Below are positions 54,758-64,000 of a stretch of 64,000 nucleotides of DNA, in pieces. Source of the DNA: Diplocarpon mali. Lineage: Eukaryota > Ascomycota > Leotiomycetes > Helotiales > Drepanopezizaceae. The notes under the pieces were generated by a model. That model made no database searches. It saw only the letters and a program-made list of their open reading frames with translations, and was not told the DNA's origin. Position 1 is the stretch's first letter, and each line of letters begins with the position of its first letter. The stretch spans positions 154,418 to 218,417 of the forward strand of contig JAENRP010000033.1 in NCBI GenBank assembly GCA_024741835.1, given 5' to 3'. Both the position numbers and the translations under genes were made by a program.

Positions 54758-57700
54758 ATGGATCACTTCAATAGCTCCTACCATTCGGAAGATATGGATG
54801 ACGAATTATACTACTGTGCGCCTGCTTTTGACCCAGCCGACGTTCTCTGTCATGGCTCAGACTCCGAAGAGACCCCAGAACAAATAGCAAAGAAGCGTAT
54901 GCGCTACGAAAAAGCAGCGCTGCGAATCGCAGCAGGACATGTACCAACACTTCTGTCTGCCAGCTTGAAAGGGCCATTTTCGAAAAAATCTGGATGGATC
55001 AATCCGTGGCGCCAAAAATCTAACAGGAAGCAAGTCGAAGAATGGCGGCAGCCTGGCTCTGAAGATATTCTCTTGACTCGCGCGAATATAACAAAGATGG
55101 CAGCTGACCATGGCCTTGAGTATCTTGATCCAGAGGCTGCTCTTAAATGGTGTAAGAGTACAGCTCAAGCAGAGTGGGAGGCCATCATAGAGACTGATCT
55201 GAAAAGCGGAGCTATGATTACTTCGGTTGAGCGAGACAAATCAGATGAACCAGAGGAAATACCACTAAAAACTTCCTTTAGCAAAGATGGCGATCGAGTC
55301 TCACGCAAACTAGGCCACACCGATTGGGAACACTCGTCGCGGCACCTCGACCTGTCGATGCCCAACTTCTTTACTGAAATACCACATACGGAGAAGGCCA
55401 CAGTCACCAGCACGCGAGTTATGAAGCGACCAGCAGACTCGGAGTGGCTCAAAGGTTCTTATGTGTCCAAGCGTGCTCGATGGGAAGGGCCCGCAGTGCC
55501 AACGCCAACGCCGCTCCCTGAAGTGCTTGGGAAAGATGGACGACGGCGCCGAAAATCTACAAAGACGACTCATCTTGGAGAACCACTTTCCATGTCTCCT
55601 TCAGGATTGTCAACGAGTTTCCTCAACATCTCAAAAGACGCTTCACAATTACCGCTTCTGACCTTTCAGACTCCTGGGCAAAGGACCGAGTATGAGAATG
55701 ACCTCGGACCTCAGCATAAACCTGGTCCTGCATACATGTCATCTCAGATTGAACGAATAGGCTATAAATCACAGAAAGATAATTTTGACGAGCTTCAGCA
55801 TGATACGCAGGGCAGCCGGACGAGCCATCATGGGTCTAGTTTCAGAGCGGAAAAGACCCTAGAAAGAGCTTGGGAACATTCATTTTCGGATCTCAAACAG
55901 AATGGCTCGGTCGTTTTCACGCGTCGAGCCAACCAGACTCGTATCGGACCATTTGGTAAAGTTGAAAGCCCAAACATTCAATTGTCTGATTCTGGGTCTT
56001 ACGGCCTCCCAGCTCTTCGAAGAAACTTGATAAATGTCAGTGATACCGACGTGGTGGCATACGCGGATGATGATAGCTTTGTCACGGAGGTTGTGCCATC
56101 TTCTCGAAATTTGGAAGAATTTCAATTCAGACGAAGGGCAAGGCACATTGAGCGACCTAAAAGCGAGGTCTCTACTCCTTTGAGAGACGGAGAGAGCGAT
56201 GCCGGTTTCTCTTCAGATTGGCAAGAGGACAAATTGCCGAACAGTCTTTCTGATTCACTGCGTTCCGATGAAGTCGGAATTTTTGATTCTGAATCTCCTG
56301 TACAGCGACAGCCAGTCTCAGTCAATGTTCCTCCAGTTCAAAGGACACCGCCCGAGAGCGACACGTCTGCCATGAGCTGGGATTTACTCGAAGTAACGCA
56401 GACATCATCCTTTCTGCGGACAGCCAAAAACCCCGATTCCAAATATCCACTGAATCGCATCGATTCAACGCTCGACACGCCCTTACCTACACCGAAACGG
56501 ATAACTCCACGTCAGCGTCTTCCCATGGCTAAGGCTCAGCTAGATATCCCACATCAAAAGTCTCAAGAGCTCCAAATTATCGCTAAATTTGCGGAATCTT
56601 CGCAGAATTTATACGACATAAGCACTCAGACACTCAATAACACGCCGTCAAGATCGCTGCTGGGTCCAGGATCATACCACTCGCCCCCCCCTGGTTCAAA
56701 TGCTGTTGATGAGAAAGCACATCCAGCAGTCTCTGAGGGCGGGGGCGACATTGCAGATGAGAGGGCCAAGATTCAGATGACCTTGCCGCAAATCCGTTCC
56801 AGCTCTGGCCCCGTAGGTATTTTTCGGAGCCGTCATCAGCTGGGACTTCAAGGTTGCATAACTAGGGAGGATCTGGTCCTTGAGGGGGGGGGCCTGCAGC
56901 CGGAAGCAGATAAAGACATCTCATCGGCAGATTGGAACCCATCCCAATTCCAGGCGCAATACAAAAAAAGGACTGCTGAGCCCATGGTATTTTTGGCTCC
57001 TGCTGCGCGAGAAAGTATGCCATCTAGTGAGATTGCTGAACAAGATCGTCCGATATCGCCAAATTTCATACTTACAGACGCGGCAGCAAAGTTTAAAACG
57101 ACAGTAGAACCTGCTCAAGGGATGTGCATCCGATCTTGTGAACCGCGCAGCCAATTGCAGATTGAGTCAGAGCACCATGATGTCCCTGCTGCAGAATTGG
57201 AAGCCAACTGTATCATTGAATCCAAGTCGGGCGAAACACGCTACGAAGCCGTTTGGGAACGACGTGACCCGCAAAGTCCTTGGATGAACGCAGATTCCGA
57301 CGGACTGCCAACAAATATCGAGCAACAGAGGGCTCAAGCATTGGAACAAGAAGAAAGGCTAGAAGAAGGCTCCCGTGCAGAGTCTATTGTATCAGATCCT
57401 CCCTCAAAGCCCTTGGAGACAGGCTTGGAACAAGTGGAGCGACCACTCACACCTCATGGCAGCAGTATGACACCTTTTACAGACTTTCCAACCCCGAAAG
57501 CGTCTCCCGACCAAGGGGTTGTTGATCCGGCTAATGCTTCAATGAATACTCAATCACTTGTAGAAGCAGCAATCAAGAACCCCTGGATGAGTGCTGTCCG
57601 GAGTGAATCACCAAGAGAGCCAAAGAAAATAGTGTCATTTGGAGTCACATCTGGAGAGGAAGAAGAGGGAGTGCAACAAAGCATCTCGAGCCGGCAAATT

Positions 57701-58252
57701 TCTCCTGACACGGCGCGAGTGGCACTGCATGATGAGGACAGGGTTGGGGATGAAAACGAAGGCGAAGATATTTTTCAAGATGGAAAAGCGATACCAATTA
57801 ATGCCTTCGGCGAACACTCAGTCGCCGCCACTCTTCCCAGGGTGCTGAAACGAATACTACCCGAGATGAGGAATTCACAGCTGGCTAGCAGTCCCGCTTT
57901 AGACGCTCAGGCGGAGGCTTTCATTGCGGCCGACCGCGAGCTCTCGATCGAAACAGAGTGGCCGAAAACGTCGAAGTCTGTTCCCTCTCATGATCTGCAG
58001 GCTCGAAGCGGCGCCAATATAAATGCCGTTTGGGACGAGCCAGAGAGTTCGCTGTTCAAAAATCCATTCTCTCTCAGTCCAACAGCGAGCGGGAGCGTAG
58101 GCAATGAATTTACGGGTTTTGATATGGACGAAGCCTTGGAAGCAGCCAGTAGCTTCCTTGACGATACATGGAATGTAGATGTCGAGCTCCAGAAGGCTAG
58201 AGCTGCCGAGCAGACAGGGCACAGAAGGCGAAAGCTGTTTGGATTGGCGTAG
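54758..58252 (+). CDS. Large disordered protein of unknown function
   Basis: A single open frame of 1,164 residues from ATG 54758 (MDHFNSSYHSEDMDDELYY). I recognise no catalytic domain. The first about 130 residues look ordered or conserved: an acidic start, then EETPEQIAKKRMRYEKAALR and SASLKGPFSKKSGWINPWR, a pattern I associate with ascomycete proteins often labelled 'protamine P1' without functional support. The rest is rich in S, P, E and charged residues with many SP/TP sites, and a final acidic-aromatic segment (FDMDEALEAASSFLDDTWNVD) followed by a basic end (GHRRRKLFGLA). The composition suggests a nuclear scaffold or phospho-regulated protein, which is only inference. It is divergent from the Cdc11-like gene. 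Confidence 0.75.
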   Translation: MDHFNSSYHSEDMDDELYYCAPAFDPADVLCHGSDSEETPEQIAKKRMRYEKAALRIAAGHVPTLLSASLKGPFSKKSGWINPWRQKSNRKQVEEWRQPGSEDILLTRANITKMAADHGLEYLDPEAALKWCKSTAQAEWEAIIETDLKSGAMITSVERDKSDEPEEIPLKTSFSKDGDRVSRKLGHTDWEHSSRHLDLSMPNFFTEIPHTEKATVTSTRVMKRPADSEWLKGSYVSKRARWEGPAVPTPTPLPEVLGKDGRRRRKSTKTTHLGEPLSMSPSGLSTSFLNISKDASQLPLLTFQTPGQRTEYENDLGPQHKPGPAYMSSQIERIGYKSQKDNFDELQHDTQGSRTSHHGSSFRAEKTLERAWEHSFSDLKQNGSVVFTRRANQTRIGPFGKVESPNIQLSDSGSYGLPALRRNLINVSDTDVVAYADDDSFVTEVVPSSRNLEEFQFRRRARHIERPKSEVSTPLRDGESDAGFSSDWQEDKLPNSLSDSLRSDEVGIFDSESPVQRQPVSVNVPPVQRTPPESDTSAMSWDLLEVTQTSSFLRTAKNPDSKYPLNRIDSTLDTPLPTPKRITPRQRLPMAKAQLDIPHQKSQELQIIAKFAESSQNLYDISTQTLNNTPSRSLLGPGSYHSPPPGSNAVDEKAHPAVSEGGGDIADERAKIQMTLPQIRSSSGPVGIFRSRHQLGLQGCITREDLVLEGGGLQPEADKDISSADWNPSQFQAQYKKRTAEPMVFLAPAARESMPSSEIAEQDRPISPNFILTDAAAKFKTTVEPAQGMCIRSCEPRSQLQIESEHHDVPAAELEANCIIESKSGETRYEAVWERRDPQSPWMNADSDGLPTNIEQQRAQALEQEERLEEGSRAESIVSDPPSKPLETGLEQVERPLTPHGSSMTPFTDFPTPKASPDQGVVDPANASMNTQSLVEAAIKNPWMSAVRSESPREPKKIVSFGVTSGEEEEGVQQSISSRQISPDTARVALHDEDRVGDENEGEDIFQDGKAIPINAFGEHSVAATLPRVLKRILPEMRNSQLASSPALDAQAEAFIAADRELSIETEWPKTSKSVPSHDLQARSGANINAVWDEPESSLFKNPFSLSPTASGSVGNEFTGFDMDEALEAASSFLDDTWNVDVELQKARAAEQTGHRRRKLFGLA

Positions 58253-59430
58253 ATGCTGACCTATATCAGGGTGTCGATGGGTACAAGATTGGAGATCTTA
58301 GGTTTTGCTATTCGCGGAGCATTTGGCCAACATGCATAGGGGGCATGTGCTACGGAGTTTGTTGCTTAAGATACCCCCGCGATTGATGTTTATACAACGT
58401 TTGTAAGAAAGCTGGTGCTTGTTGCTATGCAGCAAAGATCCGCAAGCCATATTTCCTGCGACTTGTTCTACACTGTGGAAATGTGAGAGAGCGGAGTCTC
58501 GGACCAGCGACCTGAATGCTGAAAACCCTCCAAGCATACCACGATACCACTATTCGGAGTTTCCCTTTTCCGCATAGTCCAACGAGATTGGGAATCCTCC
58601 AGCAAAGCAACCTCCCTCTTGAACTTCTCTGACTGGACAGGATGTACCTAAGCTTATCATGATTGCGATGTACAAGTATGTGTGTCATGTACTCTCTGCA
58701 TCCAGGACGAGTGGCGGTCAATGTGGCCTGTCGAGACACGTTGCGGCTTGATAGGTTGATATTGACCGTTGCCCTGCCCCGATTGCGCTGAACAGGAGCA
58801 TCTACTATCAGAAAAAGTTCCTCCTACTCTCGAGCTGCAACCAGCAGTGGTCTGAGCAATTCCACATCCCGTTGTTGGCAAATCTCCGCGTGGAGTTGCA
58901 GCTACTCAGTAGACAGCTTACCCAGAGCTGGAGTAGTTTATATTAAAGTCAGGGCCACATGGCACCATTCTACGAGCATAGATACAGTACCGGGTACGTG
59001 ACAGATTGCCGTGATATTCAGGGGATTTAAGTTTGCTGGCGATGCCCGAGCCCGAGCCATGGGGACAGTGAGGCTGGGGTTTGGGTTGCGACCCCTGCGA
59101 TGGCGCTTGGTGATGTCGTCGCTCCCCGTTCCCCCAAACATCCATCATTATAATGAAGCATTTTTCTGCGCACCACAACCACCCACCTCTCGGCAACTCA
59201 GCTTCCACAACAACCAACCTTCTACCAGACAGCCCTGGTCTTCTGCAACGTGATTCAATAATTCGCTCTGAACACTCTCCTGCGGTAGATTACACTCCAG
59301 TCGTCTCGCGAAGTAGTGCGAAGATTGCGGTCCATGGTCTCACCCTCCTCTCCAGGTCTATCACCAATTGAAACCCCGTATCTGCGAATCAGACTACCAT
59401 ACAACAGGTCGACTCGATAGATGCCCGCCT
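58253..59430. other. Intergenic region and KCS1 5' region
   Basis: About 1.2 kb between two tandem plus-strand genes. No gene is supported. The last 250 bp are C/T-rich and probably contain the KCS1 promoter and 5'UTR, including the upstream ORF listed next. Confidence 0.55.
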
Positions 59431-59489
59431 ATGGCAAGCTCGTCGTCAGAGCCCGAGAATGCCGCACCCACAGCACCGGCGAGGTCTAA
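59421..59489 (+). other. Upstream ORF overlapping the KCS1 start
   Basis: ATG at 59421 opens a 22-codon frame ending with TAA at 59487-59489. It starts 10 bp before the KCS1 ATG and runs across it in another frame. If present in the mature mRNA it would reduce initiation at the main start. Whether the transcript begins upstream of it is not known. Confidence 0.5.
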
Positions 59490-62400
59490 GAGAGATCAGA
59501 ATAAAAGCCGGTCATGGATGCAACCTTCGCGATCGAAATCCACATCGCTCTTGACGCAGGCACTGGCTACAAACTACGAAGCAGACGAGTCTGTGATATC
59601 TTTCACTGATTCACCGGACTCGGTATCGCCCTTCCAAGCCCATTCACCTCAGAATGACGCCCGGCGCAATGAAACGACTGGGATTGAAGGCAAATGCCTG
59701 CCGGCAGACATAAAATACGGTGGAACATCGCTGGGAGATACGCTGGGAGATATGGCAGCGCAGGAATCTGTCAGTCAAGGAGACTCGCCGACAGCGATGA
59801 CACAGTTCAACTTTCATGATATGAGGAATGTGAACTCTCTTCTCATGAGCCATCGAGAGTGTTTGAGCACAGCCAAAGGAAGAGGGACATCTCTGGAGCG
59901 TACCGACAAAGAGAAGAGGGTACAGAAACTTCCAAAAGGCACCTGTTCTACCAATTCTGGAGATACTGGCCTGTCAAGGCCATCAACACCTCACAATTCC
60001 CAGTCCTCAGGGTCCATATCTGCCAATCCTCCTACCGAAGGAGTTCGCGCGGAATACAGATCCTGGAGAGATGCTCGGCCCGCTATGGCCGCCGAAAAAG
60101 CTTGGTCGATTGGTGAACATGGAAGTCACGATAGTGGCCAAGTAGAGAAATCCATAGCGGAAGCACTTGCTGGTGTCGAGCCAAACAATCGTAGCAGGAA
60201 AGCAAGTCACAGTCTACGCTTCTTCAGAGAAGGCCTCCCGGAAGACAGACTGTCGAAGCGAGATCCCAAAGACAGAGGACGATCCAAGGAGGGTTCGAGC
60301 TTAGGCAAAAGCTCCGATGTGCCTGATCAAGCAAAGCTGCAAATCGTTTCCGAGTCTCCTCTTGAAGGCACCCCTCCCCACTCTGATGGAATTCACGTCG
60401 AGAAATCGAGCCCTCCTAAACATATCTCCGACGATGGAATACATCGACCAAAACATGATATCCAAGCGCTAAATCCGACTGAGGATTTGACTACTGAGGT
60501 CGTTTATTTTCATGGTTCTCATACCATCGAGACAGTCTCGGGGGACCAGCTGCAGGCTCTACCTGCCCAGTTACTTGCTGACATTCGAAAGCATCATAAC
60601 CTCACTCCTAGTGCTTCGAAGGGATCTTCCTTCTCGCGAAATATACCAGTGACTGCTTCCGAACGGCCGCAGCCCATAGCTGTAAAATCTGGTGCAACAG
60701 GCGAAGGCTCTATGGTGACAGAATCTGTGAGCGCTGCCGTTGAGCTGCCTCCTGAATCCGACTTCGTACATATCAAAAGTACAGATGACGAGGACGACTC
60801 AGGCGAGGAACAGATTTCTTCGGCTTTGTTCGTGCCTCATATGACTCCGCACGAGCCTCCCGAGCGCGATATGGGTGAAAATCATGGTGATTCTAAACAC
60901 AGCGAGAACGAACAGCGAGACAATTCAAACTCGGAATGGTTGGAAGAACATGCAATCCCTTCACGTGATATGGACGAAAATTACTTGAGCCAGGAGGTCA
61001 AGTCTCGATCGTTGGCGTCGCCTGTAGCTACTGAGGCACCAGATACACGATCCGAGACTCTGGGGAATTTATCTAGTACCAAGTTTAATACTGACCTCGA
61101 CCGCGATTCTCAAGATGATGGCGGATACACAACGCTTGGGGAGGAGTCGAATATAACCGATGAAGACCCCGACACGACACCCAGGGGATCCTTGAAGCAT
61201 ATTAGTCGCTTAACAACTACGACAAGTCATCGTCTTCATGATCACCAACAGAAACCAAAGAAGCCTCTGGAAGCCATCGAGCTCATACCATACCGCCATC
61301 AAGTTGGAGGTCACACAACAATGTGGCGCTTTTCTAAGAGGGCTGTTTGCAAGCAATTGAACAATCAAGAGAACAAATTTTATGAGACTGTTGAATCATA
61401 TCATCCTGAGCTTTTGAAGTTCCTACCAAGGTATGTATCTCTCGATTCCCCTCTAGACCGATGCGGCCGTTGAAGCTGAGTCTTGCAAAGACCAAAAGAC
61501 ACCACGCACCAGTTATATGAACGCGATACAAATGCCATTGCTAACAAAGTAATTTGAATGTGATTTCAGGTACATTGGGGTCCTTAATGTTACTTTTGCC
61601 AAGCAGGTCCGGCGCAGAGTAACGAGAAAAGAAGCCACTGATGTGGCTAGCAATCGGCAAGGCCCTGCTCAGAAAGGTCAAGAGGAGCCATCCATCGCAG
61701 ATATAACCGAGGATTTTCCTGTTAATGGACAGGTTCCAGGTGCTGGTCAAGACGAGAAACGAGTGATAAGCCAATCGCTCAACCCTTCATCAGAGCCGAT
61801 TCCAACCGTGACCGTCGCAGATAATAGACATATTCTCCCTTCAAGCTTCCTGAAGCCTCGTGCCTCGCATGCTGATTCTCATCATCGGTCCGTAAGCGAT
61901 AGTGTCACTACGCCAATCTCATCAACTCGCAACCTTGGCCACTTGGGTGCTCCAACTTATGCCAGCGAGCGCCGACCCAGCTTGTACGATAAACCTGCTC
62001 ATAGCTGGGGCGCGACAACTGTCAACAAGGACTTGCGGAATGAGGTCTTTGCCGATGCATTTCTGGGTCAGCCAATCCCTATCCAGAGCCACAAGAAACC
62101 CGCGTCTCGCAATCGCTCTCTACCTCATCGTAAAGGCTCCACGTTGCGTAATTCAAACTCGGAGTCAAGCTTGAAGACTGCCCAGCAGACTCAAACTAGT
62201 AATACGCAGCCTGCTGGAGAGTCGGTTCGAAAGAAGGCGATGAAAACAGCCGCTGAGCGCAGAAATGGCTTAACACCGTTGACTGTAATTGAAGCAGCTG
62301 GGTCTGCTGTTTCAGTCGCCAGAGATGCAGACAGTGGAGAGAATGGTGACTCGGAATTTGATGAAGTAGCGGGGAAAAGCGCTCCGGAACCTGAGATATC

Positions 62401-63514
62401 ATACTCGGATGGTCGAACTAAGCGCCAGCGGCGCTACTCCAGCGGTGGCTTGCGTCGTAAGCCATCTGAAGTAGCTGATGATCGGGGCAACCTCAAGTAC
62501 TTTGAAGAAGCTGACGACGCCGGTTACAAAGGTGACGTCGAGGAGGAGGTCTTCGCGATGGATGTGGAACCAATCAAGAGTGCCGCCATTTCTGCCCGTA
62601 TAAAGGACGCGAAAAGCCTGTCTGCTGCTGCCAAGGCGGACGCCATGCGACCAGATACGGATTTGACAATGGAGGTCACGTCGGGTAAGATGCCACCTGC
62701 TGTTGCAGAGGAATTTTCAAAACACATGAACATGCCTCGACCTGTAAACCCGAAAGAAGCACGAGCCCAGCCTGGCTCTCGCGTGGAGTACTTCTTGCTC
62801 CTCGAAGATTTGACCGCTGGAATGAAGCGGCCCTGCATCATGGATCTCAAGATGGGAACTCGACAGTATGGGGTTGATGCTAATGATAAGAAGCTACAAT
62901 CACAACGGCGCAAATGTGCGGCAACCACTTCAAAAGAGCTAGGCGTGAGGGTGTGTGGGCTGCAGGTCTGGGATGCAAAAAGCCAGACTTACATCTTCCA
63001 AGACAAGTACTTTGGTAGGGACCTGAAAGTCGGCTTCGAATTTCAGAACGCGCTAAAAAGGTTCTTGTATGATGGGATTGACTACTCCAGTGTTCTGCGC
63101 CACATCCCGACCATTCTGCGGAAGCTCTCCAAGCTCGAAGTAATCATTCGAGGGCTCGCAGGCTACCGATTCTATGCCGCTAGTCTCTTGATGTTCTACG
63201 ACGGAAATACCGACGACGTGGAAGAGAGTGACAACTCTGCCTTGGGACAGGAAGCACGTTCCACTATTAAGGAAATCGACTTCAAAATTGCAGACTTTGC
63301 AAACTGCGTCACGACAGAGGACTTTTCAGACGATCGGCCATGCCCTCCTACGCATCGCGATTTGCCTGACAACGGCTTCTTGAGGGGTCTGAAGAGCCTG
63401 AGAAAATATTTCTTAGCAATTCAACAGGAAATACGTGCTGAGATGACGATTCTACAAGATTCCGATGGAGACCGATACGGCACAGAAGAGAGTGAAGGTG
63501 GGATTAGTTACTAA
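59431..63514 (+). CDS. KCS1: Inositol hexakisphosphate kinase Kcs1
   Basis: A 1,314-residue member of the inositol polyphosphate kinase family that makes the diphosphate 5-InsP7 from InsP6, a signal for phosphate status and other processes. The model is join(59431..61430, 61570..63514); the 139-bp intron runs from GTATGT to TTTCAG and splicing gives ELLKFLPRYIGVLNVTF. The kinase signature PxxxDxKxG is PCIMDLKMG (about residue 1,087), followed by the SLL motif in AASLLMFYDG (about 1,204) and the metal-binding IDF in EIDFKIADFAN (about 1,235). The N-terminal 650 residues are disordered and S/T/P-rich, as in fungal Kcs1, and end in the conserved YRHQVGGHTTMWRFSKRAVC segment. ATG 59431 is the first in-frame ATG; an out-of-frame ATG lies 10 bp before it. 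Confidence 0.94.
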
Positions 63515-64000
63515 GCGAATTTTTGTTTACGAGATCTCAAGATGATGGCAGAATCTTCTCTCGTTGGCTTTGTTCCAGCATCGATATCTTCCTCGTATCG
63601 ATCTGGGGTCGGCGAAATGGGATGGTAAGGGCATGCTTGCTTACTAGGCACCGGCGCGCTGGCATTTGGCGTTTTGACTCCTAGATACCTTATACGTTTT
63701 TGCTCCCACGAGCCGCGTTTACTACTCTAATGATACCTTAATGCATTCTTGTTACATGTGTGGTTCAACGTGTGATTAGGCTCGTCAGGTGCACCGCGGA
63801 CAACATGCTGAGGTTGTTTTGCGTCAAGCGGTTGGTCCAGAATAACACGGCACCACCAGATATCATAATTTTCAAGGGTATCAATGCAAGTCAGCAATAG
63901 GATATAAAGTCTCCGAATCGTCTGTGTTTTCAGATTTGTGTGATTATAGTCAGTCGCCAAGACTGAACGGAAACAGACTGGGTACTTAGCCTATTTGGCT
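63515..64000. other. KCS1 downstream region
   Basis: Unique sequence to the window end with no supported gene. It probably holds the KCS1 3'UTR. Confidence 0.55.

Overview
The window looks like nuclear DNA of a filamentous ascomycete (Pezizomycotina, possibly Leotiomycetes). The reasons are short introns (mostly 45-82 bp) with GT-AG ends and CTRAC/CTAAC-type branch points, C/T-rich promoters, and a fungal gene set (Kar5, Alg2, Met10, Met22, Kcs1, Cdc11/Nud1, catabolic quinate genes). Seventeen protein-coding genes, one of them cut by the left edge, and one pseudogene are supported. Exon joins were worked out by hand from reading frame, splice signals and protein-family continuity; every model given sums to an intact frame. 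Two runs of N (102 bp and 20 bp) and two single Ns mark assembly gaps or ambiguous bases.

Left third (1-24,600): the 3' two-thirds of the RNA polymerase I large subunit; ORC6 in a strikingly GC-rich patch; a 5.3 kb gene-poor, microsatellite-rich stretch; a 1,746-residue kinesin; the nuclear-fusion protein Kar5; mitochondrial ribosomal protein uL6m; the PAP phosphatase Met22/Hal2; and an Rsm1/NIPA-type C3HC zinc-finger protein.

Middle (24,600-46,800): an SNF2-family ATPase; the sulfite reductase flavoprotein Met10; a remnant of the fungal quinate (qa/qut) cluster consisting of quinate dehydrogenase, type II 3-dehydroquinase and a broken 3-dehydroshikimate dehydratase; an HSL-type alpha/beta hydrolase; an FAD-dependent oxidoreductase; and the mannosyltransferase Alg2. 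Several intergenic stretches here are 1.6-3 kb and AT-richer.

Right third (47,000-64,000): a peroxisomal enoyl-CoA hydratase/isomerase-family protein ending in AKL; the septation-network scaffold Cdc11/Nud1; a long disordered protein of unknown function; and the inositol hexakisphosphate kinase Kcs1, which has an upstream ORF overlapping its start.

Most genes are unrelated housekeeping functions. Two functional links stand out. Met22 and Met10 both serve sulfate assimilation. The three qa/qut genes form a catabolic cluster whose last step is broken here by in-frame stops and 3' truncation; this pseudogene is the most informative non-obvious item. I did not find a convincing undescribed multi-gene system.
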